Assembly (NCBI RefSeq): GCF_003316875.1
Contig: NZ_QMIL01000005.1
Coordinates: forward strand, 1-64,000
Reading direction: 5' to 3'
Length of the DNA stretch: 64,000 bases
Source: Aliidiomarina celeris
GTDB lineage: Bacteria > Pseudomonadota > Gammaproteobacteria > Enterobacterales > Alteromonadaceae
Shown one piece after another: positions 26,482 through 36,057 of this stretch (position 1 is its first letter; each line of letters begins with the position of its first letter). The position numbers and the translations under genes were made by a program. The notes beneath the pieces were generated by a model. The model saw nothing but the letters and a program-made list of their open reading frames with translations. It ran no database searches and was not told where the DNA came from.

Positions 26482-26952
26482 ATGACGCAGTCGTTTAATT
26501 CAATGGCCCCGTGTGAACAAATGGAAGTGTTCATTTCGGGCTATATAGACGGGGAACTCACCCAGCAAGAAAGCCAACAAATGGCGGTTCATATTCGTCG
26601 TTGTGAATCATGTGAAAAACTTTATAAAGAACTTGTGGAGCTTAAAGGTATGACTAAAGAAGCGCATCACATTACGGTAGACGAGCGTGATTTACCGCGC
26701 ATTTTGGAGAATAAAACCAATCGTTGGCTCATGACGCTTGCTTGGGCGCTGGTGATTATTGGCGGTTTGGTGGTGGGTGGTTTTATGGCGTGGGATCTTG
26801 CCTATGCTTTATGGACCGACACGAGCCAGCCGTGGTGGCTGCGCTTTGCCCTCGGCGCATTCTATTTAGGCTTTGTGGGCTTGTTCCTTGTAGTGCTACG
26901 GCAGCGATTAATTGCAAGAAAAACAGATAAATACAGAAAGGTAAAATTATGA
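26482..26952 (+). CDS. Zinc-finger anti-sigma factor, membrane-bound
   Basis: Anti-sigma protein of 156 residues. The N-terminal zf-HC2/ZAS motif is complete (HIRRCESC: His-x3-Cys-x2-Cys, with an earlier Cys-Glu pair), and two membrane segments follow (LMTLAWALVIIGGLVVGGF and FALGAFYLGFVGLFLVVL). It should hold the co-transcribed ECF sigma factor at the membrane. Its stop overlaps the next start (ATGA), so the third gene is translationally coupled. Confidence 0.85.
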   Translation: MTQSFNSMAPCEQMEVFISGYIDGELTQQESQQMAVHIRRCESCEKLYKELVELKGMTKEAHHITVDERDLPRILENKTNRWLMTLAWALVIIGGLVVGGFMAWDLAYALWTDTSQPWWLRFALGAFYLGFVGLFLVVLRQRLIARKTDKYRKVKL

Positions 26953-27281
26953 ATCCAATTATTGTGTGTACAACAGAAACCGTAGCAGGCCATGAAATAA
27001 CCGAAACCTTAGGTATTGTGCGAGGAAATACCATTCGCGCACGCCATGTGGGGCGCGACATTTTGGCAGGGCTAAAGAATATTGTTGGGGGTGAGCTACA
27101 CGACTACACCAAGCTTATGGCTGAAGCGCGAGAGCAGTCGATTGATCGTATGGTCGACGAAGCGAAAAGCCTTGGTGCCGATGCGATTGTTGGTGTGCGT
27201 TTCTCTACCTCGGTGGTCGCGCAGTCGGCAGCTGAAATTTTGGTTTTTGGTACCGCGGTACAACTAAAACCGAACCGCTAA
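26949..27281 (+). CDS. YbjQ-family (UPF0145) protein
   Basis: Small cytosolic protein of 110 residues of the YbjQ/DUF74 family, which forms pentamers of unknown function. Family lines present: TTETVAGHEITETLGIVRGN, then LAGLKNIVGGELHDYTKLM and LGADAIVGVRFSTS. Third gene of the sigma/anti-sigma operon. Its stop overlaps the stop of selO on the other strand (shared CTAA). Confidence 0.88.
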   Translation: MNPIIVCTTETVAGHEITETLGIVRGNTIRARHVGRDILAGLKNIVGGELHDYTKLMAEAREQSIDRMVDEAKSLGADAIVGVRFSTSVVAQSAAEILVFGTAVQLKPNR

Positions 27282-28723
27282 GTACCGCAAAAGGTATTGC
27301 TTATTTCTTGTTCAGCCTTTGGCGCCTTGGCCCAAGGGCTGTTTTTTTGCTCACTGTTAAAAGGTTGCGTTGCGGCTCGCAATAAGTAATGGAACGGGCG
27401 CAGGTCGCCTTCGGCTTGCGCCACTTGAATAACCGCTTGCAGATGATGATTGCGCGGAATAACGACAGGATTCACGGTGTTCATGCGAGCAGCCGTTACG
27501 CTGAAGTCTTCCTGTTGGCGTGCCAATCGGTCAAGCCATTGTTGCCTCAATGCGCTCGGTAAGCGTTGCTCAGGGGCGAACTCATTAGCGGAGCTCGCCG
27601 GCTCAGCGCTGTCTGCAAGCGCCCGAAAGCCGAGCGTGAAGTCTATTTGCTGTTGTTGGAAATGCACCAGTACCTGATTAATCAGTTCGCGGTCGAATGG
27701 CGTGGGTTGCACAATGCCGAGTTTGGCGCTGAATCTCTCTAACCATGCTTTTTCATAAAGTGTGGTGAAGTGTTCGAGCGCTGCGCTTATATCGTCGGCA
27801 GCCTTTGTTGTGGGCATGAGTGGCGCTAAACACTCAGCGAAACGAGCAAGGTTCCACTGCGCAATGCGTGGTTGTTGGCTGTAGCGGTAGCGGCCGCGCT
27901 TGTCGATAAAGCTATAAAACTGCTCGGGTTGATAGCTGTCGAGCATGGCGCAGGGGCCATAGTCGATGGTTTCTCCACAAATACTGGTATTGTCGGTGTT
28001 CATTACTCCGTGAATAAACCCAAAACTCATCCATTGGGCCACCAACGTTGCTTGGCGTGCAATCACCGCTTCGAGCAAACCCAGGTAAGGTTGCGGTTGC
28101 GCTGCACATTCGGGGTAGTGGCGGGCAATAACATAGTCGGCAAGTAATTTTACCTGTTCAGGGCCACCATGGGCGGCAGCAAACTGAAAGCTACCCACGC
28201 GAATATGGCTACTGGCCACGCGGGTTAGTACGGCTCCCGGCTCGGCGCGCTCGCGCTGCACATATTCACCGGTCGCTATTGCTGCCAGTGCGCGGGTGGT
28301 GGGTACACCAAGGGCGTGCATGGCTTCGCACATAATAAATTCCCGCAATACCGGACCCAGCGGCGAGCGACCATCACCACCGCGGGAGAAGGGTGTTCGG
28401 CCTGCACCTTTAAGCTGCACGTCGCGCAATACACCTTGCTGGTCAAGAGTTTCTAAAATGGTAAGCGCGCGGCCGTCGCCTAAGCGCGGGTTAAAGTGAC
28501 CAAATTGGTGGCCAGCATAGGCTTGGCAAAACGGAGCGAATTCGGAATAAACGGTGTTTCCTGCAAACAGAGTAAGCGCGGTTTCCTCAGCTAAAAATTC
28601 GGCGGGTAACTGTAGTGTTTCAGCAAGGGCTTGATTAAAAGCAATAAGCTGCGGGCGCTGCACTGGCGTGGGTGTGCATGGCTGGCTGAAAAAGTCGCCT
28701 AAAGTACGGTAGCTTGCGGTCAT
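27278..28723 (-). CDS. selO: Protein adenylyltransferase SelO (YdiU)
   Basis: Pseudokinase-fold enzyme that transfers AMP from ATP to Ser/Thr/Tyr of proteins, linked to redox stress. Seen: YAGHQFGHFNPRLGDGRALT (glycine-rich nucleotide loop), LKGAGRTPFSRGGDGRS, GFIHGVMNTDNTSICGETIDYG (metal Asp/Asn). The conserved C-terminal Cys (Sec in eukaryotes) is present as FCGT at the very end. At 481 residues it matches E. coli YdiU (478). Start at 28723 has GAAGG upstream; the frame extends further to 28798 but homologues start here. Confidence 0.9.
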   Translation of the reverse strand: MTASYRTLGDFFSQPCTPTPVQRPQLIAFNQALAETLQLPAEFLAEETALTLFAGNTVYSEFAPFCQAYAGHQFGHFNPRLGDGRALTILETLDQQGVLRDVQLKGAGRTPFSRGGDGRSPLGPVLREFIMCEAMHALGVPTTRALAAIATGEYVQRERAEPGAVLTRVASSHIRVGSFQFAAAHGGPEQVKLLADYVIARHYPECAAQPQPYLGLLEAVIARQATLVAQWMSFGFIHGVMNTDNTSICGETIDYGPCAMLDSYQPEQFYSFIDKRGRYRYSQQPRIAQWNLARFAECLAPLMPTTKAADDISAALEHFTTLYEKAWLERFSAKLGIVQPTPFDRELINQVLVHFQQQQIDFTLGFRALADSAEPASSANEFAPEQRLPSALRQQWLDRLARQQEDFSVTAARMNTVNPVVIPRNHHLQAVIQVAQAEGDLRPFHYLLRAATQPFNSEQKNSPWAKAPKAEQEISNTFCGT

Positions 28724-28846
28724 AATCGGCCTTCTCGTTGTTGGCGCGTGGGTGAATTGCGCTTCGTTGCTTAAATTGGTGACAGGCGCGCGCCTCATGT
28801 ATAATAAACCGTTAATTTCTTGCAGTCACTGAATGAACGGAGCGCT

Positions 28847-30313
28847 ATGAGCGTTAAGACTTTTAATCCTACTATGTCTCAGCAAAAGGACCAGCCAACG
28901 GCGCAGCCCTCGGAGCTGAATAACCCGACCACAACGCTCGAAGGGCCCGCCAAAGTGTTAGCGAAGCAAGCTGAGGGGGCGAGTGGCAGCCAAAAAATTG
29001 GTTTTGTAAGTTTAGGTTGCCCGAAGAACTTGGTCGACTCAGAGCGTATTCTTACGCAACTTAGGGTTGAAGGCTATACCGTGGTACCCGACTACAACCA
29101 AGCCGGTTTGGTGATTGTAAACACTTGCGGCTTCATAGACAGCGCGGTGCAAGAGTCGCTCGACGCAATTGGCGAAGCGTTAGCCGAAAATGGCAAAGTA
29201 ATTGTGACGGGCTGTTTAGGCAAACGCGACGACGAAATTCGTGAAGTTCACCCGAATGTATTGGCGATTACTGGGCCTCATGCCTACGAAGAGGTTATGG
29301 GCCACGTGTATGCACACCTGCCAAAGCCTGAGAAGATCCCGTTCGAACAGCTGGTACCCGAAACGGGTGTAAAGCTTACGCCGCGCCATTTTGCGTATTT
29401 AAAAATCTCGGAAGGCTGTAATCATCGTTGCACCTTCTGCATTATTCCCTCGATGCGCGGTGACCTCGACAGTCGGCCGATTGGTAATGTGTTAGACGAA
29501 GCACAGCGGCTCGCGTCTGCCGGGGTAAAAGAATTATTGGTGATCTCGCAAGACACCAGTGCTTACGGTGTCGATGTGAAACACAAAACCGGTTTTTGGC
29601 AGGGGCAGCCGGTAAAAACCCGTATGTTAGAGCTGTGCCAAGCGCTCGGCCAGTTGGGTATTTGGGTTCGCTTGCATTATGTGTATCCGTATCCGTCGGT
29701 CGACGAGGTTATTCCCCTGATGGCTGAAGGCAAGATACTGCCGTATCTCGATATTCCTTTTCAACATGCGAATAAGCGCATTTTGCGCCTAATGAAACGG
29801 CCAGGTTCGTCGGACCGCGTATTGGAGCATATAGCTAAGTGGCGCGAGATTTGTCCTGAACTTGTTATTCGCAGTACCTTTATTGTTGGCTTTCCGGGCG
29901 AAACCGAAGAAGAGTTTGAAGAGTTGCTGGACTTTTTGCGCGTGGCGCAGCTTGATCGTGTTGGCTGTTTCAAATATTCACCGGTAGAAGGCGCGGTGGC
30001 AAACGACCTGCCAGAGCCTGTGCCCGAAGCGATAAAAGATCAGCGCTTGGCGCGTTTTATGGAAGTGCAGCAAGAAATTAGCGCCGCGAAATTACAAGCG
30101 CGAATTGGCCAAGAAATGCGGATTTTAATCGACGAAGTAACGCCGGAAGGCGCAATTGGGCGAACCTATGCCGATGCGCCTGAAATTGACGGTGTAGTGC
30201 ATTTAACTGACGAATTCGATGTGGCGCCCGGCGATTTAATTTGGGGCGAAATTATTCACGCCGACGAGCACGACTTATGGGCGGTAAAAGTGAGTGACGA
30301 CGAAGAGGAATAA
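28847..30313 (+). CDS. rimO: Ribosomal protein S12 methylthiotransferase RimO
   Basis: Radical SAM enzyme that methylthiolates Asp88 of S12. The N-terminal cluster domain has [28 protein letters not shown] and VTGCLGKR; the radical SAM motif is [17 protein letters not shown]; a TRAM domain closes the protein ([12 protein letters not shown]). The ATG at 28847 has GGAGCG upstream; about 45 extra residues before the conserved part are Ser/Thr/Pro-rich and unlike E. coli RimO. Convention places the stop next to the dGTPase start with no gap. Confidence 0.95.
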   Translation: MSVKTFNPTMSQQKDQPTAQPSELNNPTTTLEGPAKVLAKQAEGASGSQKIGFVSLGCPKNLVDSERILTQLRVEGYTVVPDYNQAGLVIVNTCGFIDSAVQESLDAIGEALAENGKVIVTGCLGKRDDEIREVHPNVLAITGPHAYEEVMGHVYAHLPKPEKIPFEQLVPETGVKLTPRHFAYLKISEGCNHRCTFCIIPSMRGDLDSRPIGNVLDEAQRLASAGVKELLVISQDTSAYGVDVKHKTGFWQGQPVKTRMLELCQALGQLGIWVRLHYVYPYPSVDEVIPLMAEGKILPYLDIPFQHANKRILRLMKRPGSSDRVLEHIAKWREICPELVIRSTFIVGFPGETEEEFEELLDFLRVAQLDRVGCFKYSPVEGAVANDLPEPVPEAIKDQRLARFMEVQQEISAAKLQARIGQEMRILIDEVTPEGAIGRTYADAPEIDGVVHLTDEFDVAPGDLIWGEIIHADEHDLWAVKVSDDEEE

Positions 30314-31789
30314 ATGCCGAACCCGCCTGCGAGAATAGATTTCAGACGCCTGTTCACCACTCAGCGCCCCATTGCTTCGAGGGGCGAGGTTGGCCATGAA
30401 TGGGCGTACGAAAGCGACCGTGGGCGTATTATTAACTCGGCGGCTGTTCGTCGGTTGCAACAAAAAACTCAAGTGTTCCCACTCGAGCGCAATGCCGCGG
30501 TACGCAGTCGCCTCACGCACTCTTTGGAAGTACAGCAAACGGGGCGCTTTATTACCCGCCAAATCTTTAAAATTTTGGGTTCGGACGCCGAGCAGTACGG
30601 GTTAACCGGCCTTGAGCGTGCCATGGAGTCGTTGGTGGAAATGGCGTGCTTAATGCACGACATAGGGAATCCGCCCTTTGGCCATTTTGGTGAAGCGGCT
30701 ATTTCTGATTGGTTTGCCGATTTTTTGCCATCGGTAAAGTTGCTCGAAAGCCAAAAGACTACGCAACGAAAGGCTTTTTGCGCTGCCATTCAAACAGAGT
30801 TGGGGCAATTTGAAGGAAATGCGCAAGGCATTCGCCTTATCGCGAGCTTACAAAAGCTGAACCTTACCTACACGCAAGCGGCCTGTGTGCTGAAATACAC
30901 GCGTTTGGCAACCCAGCCGAAACCGAACAGCGCTGACCCCTGCAGTTATTTACAAAAGAAGCCGGGCTACTTTTTAACGGAGGCAACCTATGTAGCTGCG
31001 CTTCAGCAAGCGCTTGCACTGCAGCCGGGCCACCGTTTTGCACTGGCTTATGTAATGGAGGCTGCAGACGATATTTCTTACTGCCTTGCCGATCTTGAAG
31101 ACGCCGTAGACAAAGGCCTACTGACCTACGCGGCGCTGGCAGATTTACTGAACAAAGAGTTTCGGCAACAATGCCAGCAGGGCTATAACAACGCGTATTT
31201 TTTCGGCAAAAGTTTTGCGCAGTTATTCGCAGAGGCGCTGGACAAAGCAGAGCGCGAACCCATTAACAAAGCCCATGAGTTTTTTGTATATGTAAGGGTG
31301 GCACTCATTCACCCGCTGGTTCAGCATGCCGCACAGTCGTTTATTAACGAAATTGAAGCGGTGTATGAAGGCCGGCTAAACAGAGCTTTGCTTGAAGACG
31401 GCAGTCCATTTCATGCGGTGATTAAGACGCTAAAAAATGTGGCACTACGCCATGTGTTTAGCTCGCCAGAAGTAGAGACACTCGAGCTGCAAGGGTATCG
31501 TATTTTAACGGGCTTACTAAACCACTATTCGCCATTGTTAACCCTCAGTAAAAACGAATTTGAACAGCTGCTAAATGGCGATGCTAAGGGTATGCTGGTG
31601 CAAAGTCGTTTGCTCAATCGGTTGCCGAATAAGCACGTAAACGCTTATGTAGAAGGCGTAAAACATAGCCACGAGTACCCAGACTTATGGGAGTTCTACT
31701 GCCGCTGCCGACTCCTGCAAGACATGGTAAGCGGCATGACTGATACCTTTGCGCTCGAGGAATTTCGTACGCTAGAAGCAATGCTGTAA
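30314..31789 (+). CDS. dgt: dGTP triphosphohydrolase
   Basis: HD-domain enzyme that removes triphosphate from dGTP (and perhaps other dNTPs). The metal residues are in SRLTHSLEVQ, MACLMHDIGNPPFGHFGE and YVMEAADDISY. The 491 residues match the long Dgt type of gammaproteobacteria. The ATG directly abuts the rimO stop, so the two are co-translated. Substrate range cannot be judged from sequence. Confidence 0.92.
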   Translation: MPNPPARIDFRRLFTTQRPIASRGEVGHEWAYESDRGRIINSAAVRRLQQKTQVFPLERNAAVRSRLTHSLEVQQTGRFITRQIFKILGSDAEQYGLTGLERAMESLVEMACLMHDIGNPPFGHFGEAAISDWFADFLPSVKLLESQKTTQRKAFCAAIQTELGQFEGNAQGIRLIASLQKLNLTYTQAACVLKYTRLATQPKPNSADPCSYLQKKPGYFLTEATYVAALQQALALQPGHRFALAYVMEAADDISYCLADLEDAVDKGLLTYAALADLLNKEFRQQCQQGYNNAYFFGKSFAQLFAEALDKAEREPINKAHEFFVYVRVALIHPLVQHAAQSFINEIEAVYEGRLNRALLEDGSPFHAVIKTLKNVALRHVFSSPEVETLELQGYRILTGLLNHYSPLLTLSKNEFEQLLNGDAKGMLVQSRLLNRLPNKHVNAYVEGVKHSHEYPDLWEFYCRCRLLQDMVSGMTDTFALEEFRTLEAML

Positions 31790-31856
31790 TTGGTGAAGGG
31801 TATAGTGGTGTTTTTGAAAACCCTTGCAGAGCGCAATCACAACCGAGGGACTCGAA

Positions 31857-32777
31857 ATGAACAATAGAATGAGCACAGTACTGTTCGGTTTAGCTGCGCT
31901 TAGCGGGCTTGGGTTGACGGGGTGCGCAACTGTTGCCAGCAATTCCAGTAGTGCAGACAGCGCTGGGCCAGCGCCAACACAGGCAAACATGGTCGGGTGG
32001 CATTGTGACCAGTTGCGTGTTGAAACCATAGCCCAGGGTGACGATTTGATGCTTTATGCACGCGACAAGTCCTGGCGTTTGCAACCCGTAGTTTCTGCGT
32101 CGGGTGCCAAGTACCAATCAACGGAGCGACCGTATACGGTGTTTTGGCAAAAAGGGCACACAGCAAATGTAGCGCTTGAAGGGCAAGAAATGCGAAACTG
32201 TGTGGAGCAGAGCGTTTTTCCACTGCCACTCACAGCACGCGGAAACGAACCCTTCTGGACCTTAACGCTCACAGACTCTGCGATAAACTTTAACCCTATG
32301 CAGGGCAGTGAAGTACCAGCAGGCGTGAAGCCGTCGATTTCTCTCACTCAGCAGGTTTGTACCGACACCATGACAGGTATGCCGTATCCGTACCGTGCCC
32401 GTGTTCATTATAACGGCCAAGTTTTAAACGGTTGTGGTGGTGAAACGGTGCAATTGCTAACGGACACTGAATGGGTGGTTCAGCAGTTGAATGGTGAGCC
32501 GGTTGAGCAAAATGCGCCGTCTCTGCGTTTTCACAGTGACGGGCGCATTTCCGGTAATGCTAGCTGTAACCGCTATTTTGGTGAGTACAGCATTACCGGT
32601 GAAGGCATTGCACTTAAGAACATTGGCGCCACACGAATGGCTTGTGCGCCAATACAAATGCGCCAAGAACAGCAGTTCTTTGAGCTTTTAAATAGCGTAA
32701 CAAACCTGCAGTTCGACGCCGTGGGCGCGCTTGTTCTTAACAATGGAGTGCAGCAACTACGGCTGTTTGCTTTGTGA
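31857..32777 (+). CDS. META-domain lipoprotein
   Basis: Lipoprotein of 306 residues. The signal ends in LTGCAT (lipobox). The middle (about 115-200) is a COG3650-type domain with GNEPFWTLTLTDSAINF; the C-terminal META/HslJ-like domain (about 215-306) has EWVVQQLNGEPVE, GRISGNASCNRYFGEY and TRMACAP. The Met at 31857 precedes the signal and has GAGGGA upstream. Such proteins are linked to envelope or stress tolerance; the molecular role is not known. Confidence 0.85.
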   Translation: MNNRMSTVLFGLAALSGLGLTGCATVASNSSSADSAGPAPTQANMVGWHCDQLRVETIAQGDDLMLYARDKSWRLQPVVSASGAKYQSTERPYTVFWQKGHTANVALEGQEMRNCVEQSVFPLPLTARGNEPFWTLTLTDSAINFNPMQGSEVPAGVKPSISLTQQVCTDTMTGMPYPYRARVHYNGQVLNGCGGETVQLLTDTEWVVQQLNGEPVEQNAPSLRFHSDGRISGNASCNRYFGEYSITGEGIALKNIGATRMACAPIQMRQEQQFFELLNSVTNLQFDAVGALVLNNGVQQLRLFAL

Positions 32778-32785
32778 CTGCTCCC

Positions 32786-32799
32786 CGCCCTTTCGGGCG
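32786..32799. terminator. Short GC hairpin between convergent genes
   Basis: CGCCC-TTTC-GGGCG lies between the META lipoprotein and deoD stops. The T-tract is poor in both directions; probably a weak shared terminator. Confidence 0.45.
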
Positions 32800-32804
32800 A
32801 GGGT

Positions 32805-33536
32805 TTACGGCGTATTTGCTAAGTTGTCGCTGGAAAACGCATTGAGCGCGAGCTCAATCATGGGCACGAGGGCTTGTTGCCGGTCATAGGCATTTAGCCC
32901 TTCGCCGGTAACGAGTGAGTCGGTAACCGTGAGTAATGTAGCGGCTTGCCGCTGAAAGCGTGCGGCAGTATAAAACAGCGCGAAAGACTCCATATCGACG
33001 ACATCAACCTCACTGCTTTGCGCTAGCCAACGTTCGCTTATATTGGGCTCTTGATAGAACACGTCGGTGGTATGTACGCGTGCTTTGGGCAATGTAGTTT
33101 CAAGTACGAGCGCGGTTGCTTCTAAGTGATTATTCAATTCTGGCGAAGGATAAGCCGTTTGCTGCGGTTTACCGCTTTGGCAGGCCGCAAAGTTTGAATT
33201 CGTCCAAGCGTAATCCGCGAGTACCACGTCCATGAGGCTTAGCGATGAGCTATAAGTGCCACACGTACCTACCCGCAGTATTTTTTGCACGCCGTAAACC
33301 TTGAATAATTCCCAGCTGTAAATACCAATACTAGGCATGCCCATACCCGAGGCCATCAGGGTGATGTCGGTGTGGTTGTATCGCCCCGTGTAGGCCAGTA
33401 CATTGCGAACACGACTCACAAGTTTTAAATCTGTAAGCCAGTTCTTTGCAATAAACTCCGCCCGCAATGGGTCGCCCGGCATAATAACATGTTCAGCAAT
33501 GTCGCCGGTTTTGGCGCTGATATGAGGGGTTGCCAT
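32805..33536 (-). CDS. deoD: Purine nucleoside phosphorylase DeoD
   Basis: Hexameric phosphorylase that cleaves purine nucleosides to base and (deoxy)ribose-1-phosphate. Family lines: TPHISAKTGDIAEHVIMPGD, the GMGMPSIGIYSWEL loop, RVGTCGTYSSSLSLMDVV and VDMESFALF. The 243 residues match E. coli DeoD (239). It starts 3 bases past the stop of the GGDEF/EAL gene, so the two are probably one transcript. Confidence 0.92.
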   Translation of the reverse strand: MATPHISAKTGDIAEHVIMPGDPLRAEFIAKNWLTDLKLVSRVRNVLAYTGRYNHTDITLMASGMGMPSIGIYSWELFKVYGVQKILRVGTCGTYSSSLSLMDVVLADYAWTNSNFAACQSGKPQQTAYPSPELNNHLEATALVLETTLPKARVHTTDVFYQEPNISERWLAQSSEVDVVDMESFALFYTAARFQRQAATLLTVTDSLVTGEGLNAYDRQQALVPMIELALNAFSSDNLANTP

Positions 33537-33539
33537 GGA

Positions 33540-35066
33540 TTACTCCTTTGCTTGGCTTGGCCACTCGTTGAGAAAGGTAATGAGATCTTGAATAGCGAGT
33601 GGTGGACTCATTAAGTAGCCTTGTATTTGATTACACTTTTCTTGTTTTAAAAATAGTACTTGTTCGGTATCTTCCACGCCTTCGGCAATAACACGTAAAT
33701 TAAGTGCGTGCGCCATAGCAAGAATAGTGCGCACAATCATGCGGTCGCTCGGGTCTGTTTTTATGTCGCGAATAAAACTCCGGTCAATCTTAATTTCCTG
33801 TACCGGGAGGCGGCGTAGTACGCTCAGTGAAGAGTAGCCGGTACCAAAGTCGTCAACGGAAATTTGTAAGCCTTTAGCGCGTAATTCCTGCAAGCTTTGA
33901 ATAACGCGGTCGAGATTACGCATTACCGCGGTTTCAGTAATTTCCAACTGAATGGAGCACCAGTCGCCCGGAAAGTCTGCAAACCGGTTGATAAAACGGT
34001 CGATACAGTTGTCGGCTTCGAGATCCAGTGCCGAAACATTAATCGACACCCGCGGTATAGTGCTACCGAGCAACTGAGCTTGCTGAAGCTCGAGTAGCGA
34101 CTGTTTGCAAACAAAGTCGGTAATCAGGTGAATAAGGCCAGACTGCTCCGCCAATGGAATGAAAACGTCGGGGCGTACATAGGTACCGCCGCGTTTCCAA
34201 CGTACTAGCACTTCTACGCCAGTGAGCTTTTTCCAATTCACGTCGAATTGCGGCTGGTACATTAACGACAATGACCTTTCTTGAATTGCTTGTTTTAAGT
34301 CGCTGAGCAGCTCGCTCCTCCATTGCGCCTCTTCACCATAGGAACGATTGTAAATACGAAGCTCGCCTTGGCCTGCCAGTTTTGCTTGTTCCAGCGCAAG
34401 GGCCCCTGAACTCAGTAACGACTTTACCGACTCGCCGTCTTCAGGAAAGCACGACAAACCAATGCGAGCAGTGAGCGACAGGCCCGGGTAATTTTCCAAT
34501 TGAATATTGGCAATTTGCAACTGTAGGCGTTCTAACTTGGGAATGATGTCTTCGTTGCCAAGATCGGATTTCATTAATAGCGCAAACTCGTCGCCGGCAA
34601 TACGGCCTAGCTGAGCCTGTAGCTCAAAATGTTGGCGTAAAATATCGGCTACCTTTTGCAGTACTTGGTCGCCTACATGCTGGCCCGCGCTATGGTTAAT
34701 TTGGCGAAAACCGTCGAGATTAATCAGTGCCAACGTTAGCGCCGAATGGTCTTGCCGAGCTTGCTGAATAGCAACTTCGCACTCTTCGCGAAACATATTG
34801 CGGTTCAAAAGTTTGGTGAGGGCGTCGCGCTCATTCTGACGTTTTTGCGCGCTGAGCGTTGCGTAAGAAAGTAAAAAGAAGAGTAAGCCAGTAATAAGCA
34901 CATACACCCAGCCTTTCACGGTTTGCAATGTAGACAACTGCAAAACGTCGGCGACCATGGCTTCGAGCGCGCGATCCGAAAACACAATCCATAGCGCACC
35001 GAACACCACATAAATGAGGCTAATACGAAGAGCATGGCGAAAAGGTGAAACCGAAGACGCTTTCAA
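33540..35066 (-). CDS. Membrane GGDEF-EAL protein (cyclic-di-GMP turnover)
   Basis: Protein of 508 residues. Two N-terminal membrane segments (about 15-32 and 51-68) flank a short periplasmic loop. A GGDEF domain (about 79-235) carries AGDEF in place of GGDEF and may be weak. The EAL domain (about 255-505) has EVL for EAL but keeps the other phosphodiesterase residues: INVSALDLE, DDFGTGYSSLS, KIDRSFI and AEGVED. Net phosphodiesterase activity is the best guess. Probably co-transcribed with deoD. Confidence 0.88.
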   Translation of the reverse strand: MKASSVSPFRHALRISLIYVVFGALWIVFSDRALEAMVADVLQLSTLQTVKGWVYVLITGLLFFLLSYATLSAQKRQNERDALTKLLNRNMFREECEVAIQQARQDHSALTLALINLDGFRQINHSAGQHVGDQVLQKVADILRQHFELQAQLGRIAGDEFALLMKSDLGNEDIIPKLERLQLQIANIQLENYPGLSLTARIGLSCFPEDGESVKSLLSSGALALEQAKLAGQGELRIYNRSYGEEAQWRSELLSDLKQAIQERSLSLMYQPQFDVNWKKLTGVEVLVRWKRGGTYVRPDVFIPLAEQSGLIHLITDFVCKQSLLELQQAQLLGSTIPRVSINVSALDLEADNCIDRFINRFADFPGDWCSIQLEITETAVMRNLDRVIQSLQELRAKGLQISVDDFGTGYSSLSVLRRLPVQEIKIDRSFIRDIKTDPSDRMIVRTILAMAHALNLRVIAEGVEDTEQVLFLKQEKCNQIQGYLMSPPLAIQDLITFLNEWPSQAKE

Positions 35067-35144
35067 ATAGAGCCCCGCTAGGTAAAAAAAGTGTTTACTC
35101 CCTTAACTTTAGCAGGGCTTCGGCAACACGCAATAGGCTGATCG

Positions 35145-35907
35145 TTAAGGGGCGATCGTAAATTTCCGAACGCGCTTCTGTAAGCTTGCTGCTAACTGCT
35201 GTAGCTCCTTGCTCGACGCGCCCACTTGCCGAGAGCCCGCCGCAGCTATTGTTGCTTTGTCGGTTATCCCGGTAAAGTTACCACTAATTTCTTCGGCAAC
35301 GACCGACTGTTGTTCAGCCGCTGTGGCAATTTGCGCATTCATATCGTTCAACTTTTGTACAATGGTGTTAATAGACTTCAAGGCTTCACCTGCACGGCGC
35401 GCTTGTTCAACACTCACTGTGGTTTGCTGTTCACCCCGTTGCATAAGCTCTGCAGCATTCTGTGCGTCTCCCGCTACTTGGGCCGCCTCTACCGTGTGCC
35501 GGGCAACTGCGGCCATAATGCTTTTATCATGTTTTGTGCGCACGCGAATGCTAAGGTCACCACGGGAAAGCTGCGAGATGAGTGCAGCCGCTTCCTCGGG
35601 CTCACCACCACACCAATGGCTACGGCAATCAGGGTTACCAGAACCATGAGAACAGTAAAGCCACTGGTGGCGTTGCGCGCCGCCTCCGCATAGAAGGCTT
35701 TCAATTCTTCAATTTGGCGATAAAAGCCAGCCCGTTGCTGTGCGTCTTGTGTTAATACTGCGTCTCTAATGGCGATAGCTCGGTCGTGCACGCTGCCACG
35801 AAAGTTAATGGCGTAGCGCTGTTCTGCACTTTCAATGTCAGACACATGAGCGAGTTGGCGATCAGTGGTGGGATTACGGCAAAAACTTAGATCAAATTCA
35901 GTCGAAA
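35145..35907 (-). pseudogene. Decayed methyl-accepting chemotaxis protein
   Basis: Remnant of a chemoreceptor. The 5' part (from 35907) reads through periplasmic-domain residues (EQRYAINFRGSVHDRAIAIR) and a membrane segment (LMVLVTLIAVAIGVVV). Near 35600 a one-base shift moves the frame; the next frame restores a HAMP-like stretch and then jumps to the last third of the signalling domain (INTIVQKLNDMNAQIATAAE). About 200 residues around the adaptation region are missing, and there is a stop in place of the N-terminus. Not functional. Confidence 0.85.
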
Positions 35908-36057
35908 TTTAAAATACTTGTATAATTCTGCTTACAAAGCACAACGAAAGTACGTGCATTCTAATAAAAATTGCCCGCCAGCGTTCCATTTATTTTGCTA
36001 TAGCACTAGTATGAATAATTAAGTTTCAATATTGGAACAATTTATGCTGGGTGTATT

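Noticed and set aside
33540-35066. EVL and AGDEF variants as signs of an inactive cyclic-di-GMP protein
   Set aside because: The remaining phosphodiesterase motifs are intact and these substitutions occur in active members.
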